A stretch of DNA of 40,987 nt from Deltaproteobacteria bacterium (GTDB taxonomy: Bacteria > Desulfobacterota > Syntrophia > Syntrophales > Smithellaceae), in assembly GCA_026388535.1 (NCBI GenBank), contig JAPLJP010000029.1:1-40987 (forward strand), written 5' to 3'. Below the pieces are notes generated by a model, which saw only the letters and a program-made list of their open reading frames with translations, did not search any database and was not told the DNA's origin. How positions within the stretch are numbered: the stretch's first letter is position 1; the number at the start of each line of letters is the position of its first letter. Of the stretch, positions 24,866 through 33,873 are shown in pieces. A program made the translations under genes and the position numbers.

Positions 24866-25720
24866 ATGCTTAGCCTGACTAAAATACATTCCATAGAATA
24901 TCTGAAATCTTCACTTTTGAATGAGTGCGATTTTTTAACTCACGCCTTTTGTACAAGACTTGGCGGCGTCTCGGAAGACGAATACGCTTCTCTCAACATA
25001 AGTTTCAAGGAAGGCGATCTAGAAAGCATGGTTTTGCAGAATTGGAACCGTCTGGCCATGGCATTTGCCATACCGATGGAGAATTTTCTCACCTTAAACC
25101 AGGTTCACGGCGATGATATTTTTGTCATAAAGCCGTTTGGCGAATATTTTCCTTCGGATGGATCTCTGAATTACGACGCCATTGTCACCAGCCGTGACAA
25201 TCTGGCTATCTGCATCAAGACGGCGGATTGTGTGCCGGTTTTTTTTGTCGATCGGATGAAAAAAATCATCGCCGTTGTTCATGCCGGCTGGAAAAGCACC
25301 GCGCTGGAAATCACCACCAAGGTTATCCGCCTGCTCCAGAAAAAATATGATTCGTCTCCGCGGGACATTCTAGCGGCTATCGGCCCGGCCATAGGCAAAT
25401 GCTGTCTTGAACTTGACGCCACATCGGCAAATACTTTTTTCAATCAGGAAGATCATGAAGCGTTTTTATTCTCCGGCTCCAGACCGAATAAATGGATGCT
25501 CGATTTAGCCGAATGCAACCGCAGACAAATTCTGAATTGCGGCATTCCCGAAGCAAACATAGATGTCTCTGATTTGTGCACTTCCTGCCGCCAGGATTTA
25601 TTTTTTTCACACCGGGGCTCGGGCGGAATCACGGGCAGACAGGTTAATTTTATGATAATCAAGGGAGATGCCCCCTGCCGCGTTCTGACTGTTGGCAGCG
25701 AAGACCCGCGGATGCAATAA
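24866..25720 (+). CDS. pgeF: PgeF/YfiH (multicopper-type) family protein
   Basis: A 284-residue member of the YfiH family, long called polyphenol oxidase or laccase-domain protein and now linked to purine nucleoside phosphorylase activity and peptidoglycan editing. Conserved blocks: LNQVHGDDIFVI (about 75-86), ICIKTADCVPVFF with the metal-binding Cys (about 112-124), VVHAGWKSTA, AIGPAIGKCCLEL and FSHRGSGGITGRQ near the end. It starts 8 bases after a family C repeat with only a weak AGGT ribosome site. Confidence 0.88.
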   Translation: MLSLTKIHSIEYLKSSLLNECDFLTHAFCTRLGGVSEDEYASLNISFKEGDLESMVLQNWNRLAMAFAIPMENFLTLNQVHGDDIFVIKPFGEYFPSDGSLNYDAIVTSRDNLAICIKTADCVPVFFVDRMKKIIAVVHAGWKSTALEITTKVIRLLQKKYDSSPRDILAAIGPAIGKCCLELDATSANTFFNQEDHEAFLFSGSRPNKWMLDLAECNRRQILNCGIPEANIDVSDLCTSCRQDLFFSHRGSGGITGRQVNFMIIKGDAPCRVLTVGSEDPRMQ

Positions 25721-25785
25721 AACAAGGTATTGACAGTATCACTTTTCAGCGTTAATTAAGACCATCGCCTTAAAAAACGATTACG

Positions 25786-25915
25786 TTTCTAAATCAATGA
25801 TGATATCGCGGCGGCTAGGAGGAGGCGACGAGGCGTATTGTACACGCGTGACCTTCAGGTTATACGTTGAGGAAGCCGACGACGACGCCAACAAAGATAG
25901 CGCTTGATTTAGAAA
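25786..25915 (+). repeat. Family A palindromic element, copy 3
   Basis: A 130-bp element with perfect 12-bp ends TTTCTAAATCAA and TTGATTTAGAAA. Inside are GGCGGCTAGGAGGAGGC, a central hairpin ending in ATACGTTGAGG and GAAGCCGACGACGACGCC, ACAAAGATAGC. The ends differ fully from those of copies 1 and 2 but are complementary to each other. It ends 20 bases before the hldD start. Confidence 0.8.
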
Positions 25916-25935
25916 TGGAACAAAGGAGCAAGCAA

Positions 25936-26913
25936 ATGATTATCGTTACGGGTGGCGCCGGATTTATCGGCAGCGCTTTTGTCTGGAAGCTCAATCAGGA
26001 AGGCTTCGATGATATTGTCATAGTTGATCAACTGGGAACGGACGATAAATGGAAAAATCTGGTTAACCTGCGTTTTGCTGATTACATCCATAAAGACGAT
26101 TTTTTACAGATGATTTGCAGTGATAACGTCCCTTCTAAAATCAGCGCCATTGTGCACATGGGAGCCTGCTCATCCACTACCGAACGCAACGCTGATTATC
26201 TCTGGAATAACAATTACCTTTACACAAAAGCGCTGACAGAATGGTCTTTAAAGCGCGGCATCCGGTTTGTTTATGCCAGTTCGGCAGCGACTTACGGCGA
26301 CGGGAAGCAGGGCTTCTCCGATGACCACAGCAAAATAAGTCGACTCAGACCGATTAATATGTACGGCTACTCCAAACAGGTATTCGATCTTTGGTTGTTG
26401 CGTCGGAAGCTTGAAAACAAAATGGCGGGAATAAAATTTTTCAACGTCTTCGGGCCCAACGAATATCATAAGGGTGACATGACCAGTGTAATTTTCAAAG
26501 CGTTCCATCAAATAAAAGAAACCGGCAAGGTTAAACTTTTCAAATCTTATAAAAAAGAATACAAAGACGGCGGACAGATGCGCGATTTTGTTTATGTCAA
26601 AGATTGTGTAGATGCTCTGTGGTGGCTTTTGAATAATCCGAAGGTAAACGGTATTTTTAATCTGGGAACGGGAAAGGCCAGAACATGGAACGACTTAATC
26701 AAGGCCGTTTTCGCGGCAATGAAGAAAAAAACAAACATAGAATATATCGCCATGCCTGAAGCTTTGCGCAATCAATACCAATATTTTACGCAGGCGGAAA
26801 TGAAAAAACTCAAAGCCGCGGGTTGTCCGGTGAAATTTTCTTCGCTGGAAGATTCCGTCCTAGATTACGTGGTAAACTATTTACAAAAAGATGATCAACA
26901 TTTAGGGAAGTAA
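25936..26913 (+). CDS. hldD: ADP-L-glycero-D-manno-heptose 6-epimerase
   Basis: A 325-residue short-chain dehydrogenase. The ATG at 25936 has AAGGAGCAAGCAA upstream and puts MIIVTGGAGFIGSAF at the N-terminus; 23 upstream codons lie inside the family A repeat. NADP motif GGAGFIGS, catalytic Y and K in MYGYSKQ, and FFNVFGPNEYHKGDMTSVIF, GGQMRDFVYVKD are typical of HldD. It makes the ADP-heptose used in the LPS inner core, consistent with the kdsB relic and pldA nearby. Confidence 0.93.
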   Translation: MIIVTGGAGFIGSAFVWKLNQEGFDDIVIVDQLGTDDKWKNLVNLRFADYIHKDDFLQMICSDNVPSKISAIVHMGACSSTTERNADYLWNNNYLYTKALTEWSLKRGIRFVYASSAATYGDGKQGFSDDHSKISRLRPINMYGYSKQVFDLWLLRRKLENKMAGIKFFNVFGPNEYHKGDMTSVIFKAFHQIKETGKVKLFKSYKKEYKDGGQMRDFVYVKDCVDALWWLLNNPKVNGIFNLGTGKARTWNDLIKAVFAAMKKKTNIEYIAMPEALRNQYQYFTQAEMKKLKAAGCPVKFSSLEDSVLDYVVNYLQKDDQHLGK

Positions 26914-26949
26914 ATAATATGCATTTCATTCAATTATACTGTTTAAAAC

Positions 26950-27072
26950 GACTTCGTAAAAAGCTCCAGAGACAAGGCGCACAAATCCAGAGGAGTGAGG
27001 CCTACCTTTTCGTAGGCCGCAATGACGAAGGATGCAGTGCAACGCAGTATATGGATTTTTTACGGAGCCGTC
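26950..27072 (+). repeat. Family B palindromic element, copy 1
   Basis: A 123-bp element with outer arms GACTTCGTAAAAAGCTCC and GGATTTTTTACGGAGCCGTC, and core GACAAGGCGCAC plus the tip hairpin GGCCTAC...GTAGGCC. In the other copies the tip reads GGCGTAT...ATACGCC/T, a compensating change. It ends one base before the ATG of the kdsB relic, and its right arm supplies the GGAG ribosome site of that gene. Confidence 0.8.
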
Positions 27073-27073
27073 T

Positions 27074-27674
27074 ATGAAAAGAGATGTTGTTTGCATAATC
27101 CCATCGCGATATGAATCGAGCCGGTTTCCGGGCAAGCCTCTGGCCGATCTTTGCGGCAAACCGATGATTCAGCATGTTTACGAACGTGTGGCAAAAGCCA
27201 AGGCTGTCCCTTATGTAGCGGTGGCCACCGACGATAAGCGGATATTCGACTCAGTAAAAAATTTCGGCGGCAATGCCGTGATGACGGCAACAACGCATCG
27301 CTCCGGAACGGACAGAATTGCCGAAGCTGTCAGAACCCTGAATCTTTCCGCCGACGCAATTATTGTCAACATTCAGGGTGATCAGCCGATTTTCGAACCG
27401 GCGCAGGTTGACGAAGTTATTCAGCCGCTCCTTGATGATCCTTCCATCAATATGTCCACACTGATTTATAAAATTATTCTTGATGAAGAAATAACTCATC
27501 CGCACGCGGTCAAGGTTGTTCTCGATCACAATAATTTCGCCTTGTATTTTTCGCGCGCGACTATTCCCTATGTGCGCGACAAATCTCTGAAAGCCGATTA
27601 CCCATGATTCCGTGGAAGTGGACAACAAGCAGGAATTGGAAAAAGTCCGCCGGATACTTACGGCAAAAAAATAG
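27074..27674 (+). pseudogene. kdsB: kdsB with an internal deletion and frameshift
   Basis: The first 177 codons are a good 3-deoxy-manno-octulosonate cytidylyltransferase (IIPSRYESSRFPGKPLAD, VATDD, HRSGTDRIAEA, NIQGDQP, YFSRATIPYVRD), the CTP:Kdo enzyme of LPS synthesis. The frame stops at a TGA at 27605-27607. The +1 frame immediately continues with the true C-terminus, HDSVEVDNKQELEKVRRIL then a TAG at 27672-27674. About 50 codons between IPYVRD and the C-terminal HDS block (the KHxGLYxYR and SPLExxExLEQLR region) are missing. It is either a real pseudogene, implying another kdsB elsewhere, or an assembly collapse. Confidence 0.85.
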
Positions 27675-27683
27675 AGCCAAAAT

Positions 27684-28898
27684 ATGAAATACCCAAAAAT
27701 CAAGCTGGCATTTAAAGCAACGCTGGCGTGTGTATTCTTTCTGCTTATCGCCGCATTGCCCGGCAACGCCGCCGAAATTGACGACAGTCTGGCAAAATGC
27801 GCGGCAATCAAAAATGACAATGCCGCGAGATTGAAATGTTTCGATGATCTGGCAAATAAACAACCTGCCGCAAAAGAAGCTGTTACCGCGATCCCTGATA
27901 AAAAAGTGACGATAAAAGATCCTGCAGCAAAATATTCTATTATAAATATCCCTGCTGAAAAGAAAGATGTCGCCCCTATTCCCGCTGAAAAAGCGGGAAT
28001 AAAAGAGCCTGCCGCGGAGAAAAAGGTTGTTTCTGTTATGGAAAAATATTGGGACATGAGCCTTGATCCCAAAAAGGAAAGAAATATTTTTGCGCTTTGG
28101 CCATACCGTCCCAATTATTTCTTGCCGCTTGCCTATAATTCATCACCCAATGATGACACGGATCTGGATTTTGATCCTGACGCCAAAGCACAGCGCAACG
28201 AGGTAAAATTTCAATTGAGTTTTAAATTTAAAATCTGGAGAGATATTATAAGAAGTCCAGCAATAAAAGACATTATCGAAAAAAGTACCGGAATCAGAGG
28301 AATTGATATCTGGATAGCCTACACACAGCAATCGTTCTGGCAGCTTTACAATTCGGCATTTTCCGCGCCCTTCAGAGACACCAACTACGAACCGGAACTG
28401 CTTTTTAATTTCCGTGTGCAACGTGAAATTCCCGGTCTTATGGGAACGAAACTGCAATTTATAAATTTCGGATTTAATCATCAATCCAACGGCCGTTCTG
28501 AGCCGCTTTCCCGCAGTTGGAACCGTATTGTCGCCAATGTTGGTTTGGAAAAGGATAATTTCGGCCTGATGTTAAAAACATGGTACCGGATTCCTGAAAA
28601 CGAAACAAACGATGACAATCCCGATATCACCCGATATACCGGATATGGCGAACTATGGGGAACGCTATACTGGAGAAATCAGCGGTTTGCCGTGATGCTG
28701 CGCAATAATTTACGGTCGGAAAATTTGGGGGCGATTCAACTGGAGTGGAGCATCCCGCTATCCTCAATTAACGAAAATCTGGCAAGGAAGATCAGCCTCT
28801 ATGTGCAGTATTTCAATGGTTACGGAGAAAGCTTGCTTGACTATAACAAAAGCACCAATCGTATTAGTGCTGGTTTGATGCTGGCAGACTGGAACTGA
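27684..28898 (+). CDS. pldA: Outer membrane phospholipase A
   Basis: A 404-residue protein with a signal peptide (residues 1-30, ending PGNAA). Residues 31-115 are a Lys/Ala/Pro-rich linker with repeated PAEKK motifs. The rest is a PldA beta-barrel: YNSAFSAPFRDTNYEPELLF, the active-site GFNHQSNGRSEPLSRSWNR (His and Ser dyad), and strands to the C-terminal aromatic-type end LADWN. The expected role is hydrolysis of misplaced phospholipids in the outer membrane. It starts 10 bases after the kdsB relic. The long N-terminal linker is unusual for the family. Confidence 0.92.
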   Translation: MKYPKIKLAFKATLACVFFLLIAALPGNAAEIDDSLAKCAAIKNDNAARLKCFDDLANKQPAAKEAVTAIPDKKVTIKDPAAKYSIINIPAEKKDVAPIPAEKAGIKEPAAEKKVVSVMEKYWDMSLDPKKERNIFALWPYRPNYFLPLAYNSSPNDDTDLDFDPDAKAQRNEVKFQLSFKFKIWRDIIRSPAIKDIIEKSTGIRGIDIWIAYTQQSFWQLYNSAFSAPFRDTNYEPELLFNFRVQREIPGLMGTKLQFINFGFNHQSNGRSEPLSRSWNRIVANVGLEKDNFGLMLKTWYRIPENETNDDNPDITRYTGYGELWGTLYWRNQRFAVMLRNNLRSENLGAIQLEWSIPLSSINENLARKISLYVQYFNGYGESLLDYNKSTNRISAGLMLADWN

Positions 28899-28904
28899 TG
28901 CTGG

Positions 28905-28960
28905 CTCCAAATCAAAGCGCTATAAGTGTTGTCAGCGTCATCGTTTCCTCAACGTGCGGA
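28905..28960 (-). repeat. Degenerate family A element, copy 5
   Basis: Read on the minus strand, ACGTTGAGGAA...GACAACACTTATAGCGCTTTGATTTGGAG matches, with changes, the right half of the copy at 25786-25915 (ACGTTGAGGAAGCC, AACAAAGATAGCGC, TTGATTTAGA). The left half is not recognisable. The gap 28899-29104 otherwise shows nothing I can name. Confidence 0.4.
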
Positions 28961-29104
28961 ATGTTTCCAAAGCTTTCTTTGGGGTTCATACCCGTGATTT
29001 CTATGGACTACCGACTACGGCAAAAATATCTCTGTTGCGTAATCTAACCAATTAATGTAAATTGTTACCACAACGTTGGGAACTTGTTTAAAGGGAGGAC
29101 CTAT

Positions 29105-29485
29105 ATGAGCGCAGATTTCTCTCTGAAGTTTAATGGCAAGTACATCCATATTGTACATCCGCCGGACTATGTAATCTCACCGGAAAGCAATGAAAAGTTA
29201 TGGACGGAATTAGCCCTGGCATGTCGAAAGTACAACTGCCTGAAAGTTCTCGCTGAGGGCACTAAACAAAAAAGAAGAATTAATTCAATGGAAGCGTTCC
29301 AATCCGGCTCCCAGGCATCGGAATCTATACCGGGTCTGACCATGGCGATCTGCATTGACAAATACGTTACTGACGAAACAACAAAATTTTTCACTAATGT
29401 TGCCTATAACAGAGGTGCCCGCATCGAATTTTTCAACGACAAGAAAAAAGCCCTCAAATGGCTCGGCTTCAAAGACACCGACTAA
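29105..29485 (+). CDS. SpoIIAA/STAS-like small protein
   Basis: A 126-residue cytoplasmic protein. The ATG at 29105 follows AGGGAGGACC. The layout, an N-terminal beta strand (FSLKFNGKYIHIVHP), a central LKVLAEG strand, a helix and the C-terminal RIEFFNDKKKALKWLGF helix, resembles SpoIIAA-like/STAS proteins, which often end in (A/L)-x-x-W-L. No catalytic residue is evident. There is no clear functional link to neighbours. Confidence 0.5.
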   Translation: MSADFSLKFNGKYIHIVHPPDYVISPESNEKLWTELALACRKYNCLKVLAEGTKQKRRINSMEAFQSGSQASESIPGLTMAICIDKYVTDETTKFFTNVAYNRGARIEFFNDKKKALKWLGFKDTD

Positions 29486-29543
29486 ATCCATTACCAACTG
29501 CATAAAAAAATCAAAGTTCTGATATTTATTGTTAAGTGTTAAG

Positions 29544-30134
29544 ATGGACAATGAAGAAGAAAAGGGATTGATAGCTCAGATTAAAAAGGCTATTGCTCTT
29601 AGCAGAGGGTATGCTGACCATTTTTGCTGGCCTCTAGATCGTAATCTGGAGGAGTATGGTATTGCAAAGATATTCTCTGAATCTCTTGAAGATAAGGGGC
29701 AGTTGTTTTTTGATCGCAACAGTCTAAGGGAACGCGGTCGAGGTAATGACCCTCCGGATTGTGAGGCTACAGATCTGCTTGGGAAACATATTGGAATTGA
29801 AGTAACAGAACTAGTTGATCCTGTTGCCATACAGAGATTGAAAATCTCCGGCTTATATGAATGGGCTGAATGGGACAGGCCCAAGATAATCCGCGCCATC
29901 GATGAAAGGCTCAAGGCCAAAGACATACCTGCCAAGATCAAAGGCGGACCTTATGCAAACTACATCATCATTATACATACGGATGAACCATACTTGAATG
30001 AGACTTATGTTAATAGTCTATTAAGAAACATTAATTTTGAGAAAAGGAAGTTAATTAACAGAGCATTCTTGCTTCTTTCGTATGATCCAAAAGTCAAAAA
30101 ATACCCATATGTAGAACTAACATTTAGCACTTAA
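29544..30134 (+). CDS. Hypothetical protein with a nuclease-like PD...ExT motif
   Basis: A 196-residue protein with no signal peptide or membrane segment; I chose the ATG at 29544, five codons after an earlier possible start, although neither has a good ribosome site. Residues 73-95 read NDPPDCEATDLLGKHIGIEVTEL, reminiscent of the PD-(D/E)XK nuclease fold in which PD is followed by a strand with (E/D)-x-(K/T). A KIIRAIDERLKAK helix and an IIIIHTDEPYLN strand follow. The nuclease idea is weak. Codon use looks more AT-rich than the surrounding genes, and the gene may be a recent acquisition. Confidence 0.55.
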   Translation: MDNEEEKGLIAQIKKAIALSRGYADHFCWPLDRNLEEYGIAKIFSESLEDKGQLFFDRNSLRERGRGNDPPDCEATDLLGKHIGIEVTELVDPVAIQRLKISGLYEWAEWDRPKIIRAIDERLKAKDIPAKIKGGPYANYIIIIHTDEPYLNETYVNSLLRNINFEKRKLINRAFLLLSYDPKVKKYPYVELTFST

Positions 30135-30173
30135 CATGACTATATAGTCGACCGCCGAAGGATTATATCATTA

Positions 30174-30295
30174 GGGCTGTTCAAAAATGTTCAGATGCAA
30201 GGCGCGCAAAAAGCGCACTGCGAGGCGTATATTTTAATACGTTGAGCGGTGCGGTTTGCAGCGCAACAACGCAGGTGAGCGTTTTTCAACAGCCC
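30174..30295 (+). repeat. Family B palindromic element, copy 2
   Basis: A 122-bp element with arms GGGCTGTT...AACAGCCC, TTCAGATGCAAGGCGCGC, GCAC.GC/GC.GTGC in mid-stem and a tip CGTATATTTTAATACG. It ends two bases from the ilvD stop codon. The gap 30135-30297 is otherwise empty. Confidence 0.85.
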
Positions 30296-30297
30296 AA

Positions 30298-31959
30298 TCA
30301 GTCTTTGAAGATTGCGCCGGTTGAGGCGGAAGTAACCAATTTCGCATACCTCGCCAGATAGCCTGTAGTTATCCTCGGTTTGAACGGTTTCAAAGCTTTT
30401 CTTCGTCTGGCTAATTCCTGCTCGCTTACTTTCAGGTTCAGCTTCTTGGCCGGAATATCAATGGCGATGATGTCGACTTCCTTAACGAGCGCGATCGGAC
30501 CGCCTTCCGCAGCTTCGGGCGAAATATGGCCTATTGCCGCGCCCTGTGTGCCTCCGCTGAAACGTCCGTCCGTCAAAAGCGCCACTGTCTTATCCAGCCC
30601 CATACCCACGATAGCAGAAGTGGGAGAGAGCATTTCTCTCATGCCCGGCCCGCCTTTGGGACCTTCATAACGGATAACCACAATGTCGCCGCCTTTAATT
30701 TTGCCGCCCAGGATGGCCGCAATGGCGTTATCTTCACAATCAAACACGCGGGCTCTGCTTTCATTTTTCTGCATAGCCGGCGCGACCGCCGATTGCTTGA
30801 CCACGGCTCCGTCCGGCGCGAGATTGCCGCGCAAAATCGCGATGCCGCCCTGCTGTGAATAGGCATTTTTCAAGGTTCTGATGACATCCGTATTCAAAAC
30901 ACGGGCGCGCTTTATATTGTCGCCGACCGTTTTGCCGGTTACCGTCATTGCCTTTTCATCAATAACGCCAACAGCGCTGATTACTTTCATCACCGCCTGG
31001 ATGCCTCCCGCCGTATCCAAATCTTCAATATGGTGATGTCCCGCGGGGCTCAGCTTGCAGAGATTAGGAGTCTTCTCGCTTATTTTATTAAAGAGGTTCA
31101 AATCAAGCTTGATTCCCGCTTCATGGGCGATGGCGGGAATATGCAACACTGTATTGGTGGAACATCCCAGCGCCATATCCACAGCGATGGCGTTTTTAAA
31201 AGCGGCCAGCGTGGCAATGTCGCGCGGTCTGACGTTGCGCTTGAGCAAATCCATGATTTTCATTCCGGCATGTTTGGCCAGCCGGTGACGTGAAGCCAGC
31301 ACCGCGGGAATTGTTCCGTGGCCGGGCAACCCCAGACCCAATGCTTCCGTGACACAGTTCATGGAATTGGCCGTGTACATGCCGGAGCAGGAACCGCATC
31401 CCGGGCAGGCGCAATCTTCGAGTTGCTTGAGCGCGGCGGCTGTCATTTTCTTGACTTTGACGGCGCCCACGCCTTCAAAAACAGTGATGAGATCAACGGC
31501 TTTGCCCTTAAGTTTTCCCGCCATCATCGGGCCGCCGCTGATGAAAATCGCGGGAATGTTCAGGCGCAATGCGGCCATGAGCATACCGGGAATGATTTTA
31601 TCGCAATTGGGAATGAAAACAAGCGCGTCAAACGGATGAGCCATCGCCATGATTTCGATGGAATCGGCAATCAGCTCGCGGCTGGCCAGTGAATATTTCA
31701 TGCCGGCATGTCCCATCGCTATGCCGTCGCAAACGCCGATGACCGGAAATTCCACGGGTGTTCCGCCGGCCATACGGATTCCCGCTTTGACATCCTGAGT
31801 GATTAAATCCAGATGGATGTGTCCGGGAATGATTTCATTGGCCGAATTGACCACGCCGATCAACGGTCGCGCAATTTCTTCATCCGTGTAGCCCATCGCC
31901 TTAAAAAGTGAACGATGCGGCGCCCGCTCAAAACCTTTTTTCATGAGATCGCTTCTCAT
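30298..31959 (-). CDS. ilvD: Dihydroxy-acid dehydratase
   Basis: A 553-residue iron-sulfur dehydratase that makes the 2-keto acids for valine and isoleucine. Motifs: [16 protein letters not shown] (about 75-90), CDKIIPGM (about 118-125), [18 protein letters not shown] (about 183-200) with cluster-ligand cysteines, and [19 protein letters not shown] near the C-terminus. It is the last gene of ilvB-ilvN-ilvC-ilvD. 278 bases of repeats separate it from ilvC, so it may also have its own expression signals, but none is obvious. Confidence 0.96.
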   Translation of the reverse strand: MRSDLMKKGFERAPHRSLFKAMGYTDEEIARPLIGVVNSANEIIPGHIHLDLITQDVKAGIRMAGGTPVEFPVIGVCDGIAMGHAGMKYSLASRELIADSIEIMAMAHPFDALVFIPNCDKIIPGMLMAALRLNIPAIFISGGPMMAGKLKGKAVDLITVFEGVGAVKVKKMTAAALKQLEDCACPGCGSCSGMYTANSMNCVTEALGLGLPGHGTIPAVLASRHRLAKHAGMKIMDLLKRNVRPRDIATLAAFKNAIAVDMALGCSTNTVLHIPAIAHEAGIKLDLNLFNKISEKTPNLCKLSPAGHHHIEDLDTAGGIQAVMKVISAVGVIDEKAMTVTGKTVGDNIKRARVLNTDVIRTLKNAYSQQGGIAILRGNLAPDGAVVKQSAVAPAMQKNESRARVFDCEDNAIAAILGGKIKGGDIVVIRYEGPKGGPGMREMLSPTSAIVGMGLDKTVALLTDGRFSGGTQGAAIGHISPEAAEGGPIALVKEVDIIAIDIPAKKLNLKVSEQELARRRKALKPFKPRITTGYLARYAKLVTSASTGAIFKD

Positions 31960-31998
31960 TGTTTTCTCTCCCCCTTGATTTTAAAAATAATTATTCAT

Positions 31999-32096
31999 GT
32001 CATTCCGAGGAATCCCGACTTGTCGGGGTGACGAGGAATCTTGCTTTCTCAATAAACACAAGATTGCCACGTTCACTGTCGTGAACTCGCAATGAC
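31999..32096. repeat. Family D palindromes between ilvC and ilvD
   Basis: TGTCATTCCGAGGAATCCCGA, a GACTTGTCGGGGTGACGAGGAATC hairpin and then AAGATTGCCACG...GTGAACTCGCAATGAC. These are two neighbouring GTCATTGCGAG/GCAATCT-type units, lying next to the family B copy at 32114-32233. Confidence 0.55.
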
Positions 32097-32113
32097 AAAA
32101 TTGAACTTTGAAA

Positions 32114-32233
32114 GGGTTTGTAAAAAGCTCCAGATGCAAGGCGCGCAAAAAGCCGAACCGCGAGGCGTATATTTTCATACGTTGAGCGGTGCGGTTTGCA
32201 GCGCAACACAGCAGATGGACTTTTTACGAGCCC
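32114..32233 (+). repeat. Family B palindromic element, copy 3
   Basis: A 120-bp element with arms GGGTTTGTAAAAAG and CTTTTTACGAGCCC. Further in, GCGCGCAAA pairs with TTTGCAGCGC, CCGaACCGC with GCGGTgCGG, and CGTAT with ATACG at the tip. The stem is therefore nearly continuous over the whole length. It ends four bases from the ilvC stop codon. Confidence 0.85.
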
Positions 32234-32237
32234 GCTA

Positions 32238-33293
32238 TTACTTTTTCCTTTTTTCCGGCCGTAACTCTCTGACGGCGGATCCCGCTTTCCACATTTCCGA
32301 ATCATGTATTGCTTTGAGTTCTTTTTCCAGTTTAACCTTGTAATCCGGAGCGCTGTTGACTCTCAATACGATTTCCGTTTCCTTGCCGGTCGCGACGGAC
32401 TTATAAAGTTCGGCAAACACCGGCGCTACCGCTTTACGGAATTTATGTCGCCAATCCAGGGCACCGCGCTGAGCCGTGGCGGAGCAATTAGCATACATCC
32501 AATCCATGCCGTTTTCCGCGACCAGTCGAATAAGGCTCTGCGTCAGCTCTTCCACCGTTTCGTTGAAGGATTCGCTGGGACTGTGGCCGTGTTTGCGCAA
32601 TTCATTGTACTGCGCTTCCATTACTCCCGCCAGGCAGCCCATGAGCACTCCGCGTTCTCCGGTCAAATCACTGTAGACTTCCATCTGAAAGGTTGTCGGG
32701 AACAAGAACCCTGAACCGATGGCTATACCCAGAGCAATTGTCCGCTCCATCGCGCGGCCCGTGGCATCCTGATGCACTGCAAAGCTGGAGTTTATACCAC
32801 TGCCGTCCAGAAAATTTCTGCGGACACTGGTTCCCGATCCTTTGGGCGCGACCATAATAACATCAACAAAAGCAGGCGGAATAACGCCGGTCTGTTTTTT
32901 ATACACAACGGAGAAACCGTGCGAGAAGTAAAGAGCGTCACCCTTCTTCAGATTAGCCTTAACTTTGGGCCAGAGAATCTTTTGGGCAGCATCGGAAACA
33001 AGATATTGAATAATCGTGCCGCGCTGGACTGCTTCTTCAATGGGGAAAAGTGTTTTGCCCGGCACCCAGCCGTCCGCGATGGCCTTCTTCCAGTATCGCT
33101 TATCTTCTTTTGCCTGACCGATAATTACATTGATGCCGTTATCTCTCATATTAAAAGCCTGTGCCGGCCCCTGAACTCCGTAACCCAGCACCGCTACTAC
33201 TTCTTTTTTTAAAACTTTCTGAGCTTTTTTCAGAGAAAATTCTTTCGCTGTTATGACATCCTCAAGGACGCCGCCAAAATTAATTTTTGCCAT
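32238..33293 (-). CDS. ilvC: Ketol-acid reductoisomerase
   Basis: A 351-residue NADPH-dependent enzyme that converts acetolactate to 2,3-dihydroxyisovalerate. The nucleotide-binding loop is GYGVQGPAQAFNMRDNG (about 37-53), the catalytic His lies in ALYFSHGFSVVYK, and metal-binding acids are in EVYSDLTGERGVLMG and VEELTQ. Length matches the shorter class I form. It is 51 bases downstream of ilvN. Confidence 0.96.
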   Translation of the reverse strand: MAKINFGGVLEDVITAKEFSLKKAQKVLKKEVVAVLGYGVQGPAQAFNMRDNGINVIIGQAKEDKRYWKKAIADGWVPGKTLFPIEEAVQRGTIIQYLVSDAAQKILWPKVKANLKKGDALYFSHGFSVVYKKQTGVIPPAFVDVIMVAPKGSGTSVRRNFLDGSGINSSFAVHQDATGRAMERTIALGIAIGSGFLFPTTFQMEVYSDLTGERGVLMGCLAGVMEAQYNELRKHGHSPSESFNETVEELTQSLIRLVAENGMDWMYANCSATAQRGALDWRHKFRKAVAPVFAELYKSVATGKETEIVLRVNSAPDYKVKLEKELKAIHDSEMWKAGSAVRELRPEKRKK

Positions 33294-33344
33294 GATAACC
33301 CCCTATAATATTGATAAAGTTTAATTGCTTGTTCATACCCATAA

Positions 33345-33830
33345 TTAATTTTCCAGATTCAACGCTATAATTCCTGTTCTCGTTATATCGGCAATGCCCA
33401 GAGGCGTAAGCCGCGCAAGAGCGAAATCAATCTGTGACTGATCGCCGGTTATTTCCAAAATTATATATGTATCAGCGGACACTATTATTTTCCATTTATT
33501 TGTGTCAACCGCTTTCTTTATCTGTTCTTTTTTGTCCGCTGTTACATTCAGGCGGACGAGAATCAGTTCGCGGTGAATTGATTCCACATTGGTTAAATCA
33601 TCAACCTGAATAACATCAACAAGTCTTTGCAATTGATTTTCAATACGAGTGACCGTTTCCTGACTGCCCACGGTGGTCATGACTATCTTTGAAATTTCGT
33701 ATTGCATTGTCGTATTCACACTCAGGCTTTCAATGTTATAACCTTTACCGCCCAAAGTCCCGGCAATTCTGGCCAGCACGTCCGGCTTGTTGTGAACAAG
33801 TATTGAAATTATGTGCTCTTTTTTTTCCAT
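33345..33830 (-). CDS. ilvN: Acetolactate synthase small (regulatory) subunit
   Basis: A 161-residue protein of the IlvN/IlvH type. The start at 33830 follows GTGAGGGAAAAG; an ATG 5 codons upstream is a less favoured alternative. The ACT domain (about 1-80) begins HIISILVHNKPDVLARIAGTLGGKGYNIESLSVN and confers valine feedback inhibition; the C-terminal domain is present. It binds and activates IlvB. It is separated from ilvB by a family B element that overlaps the ilvB stop codon. Confidence 0.95.
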   Translation of the reverse strand: MEKKEHIISILVHNKPDVLARIAGTLGGKGYNIESLSVNTTMQYEISKIVMTTVGSQETVTRIENQLQRLVDVIQVDDLTNVESIHRELILVRLNVTADKKEQIKKAVDTNKWKIIVSADTYIILEITGDQSQIDFALARLTPLGIADITRTGIIALNLEN

Positions 33831-33873
33831 CTTTTCCCTCACCATTTATTTATTATTTTAACACCTCTTATTT

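Noticed and set aside
25867-25935. 23-residue N-terminal extension of hldD
   Set aside because: It is encoded inside a family A repeat; the normal Rossmann start follows a strong ribosome site at 25936.
27251-28114. 287-codon open frame on the minus strand across kdsB and pldA
   Set aside because: It lies opposite two clear genes, has a composition typical of a shadow frame and shows no recognisable domain.
30380-31692. Plus-strand open frames across ilvD
   Set aside because: They are opposite a complete, motif-rich ilvD and have no ribosome sites.
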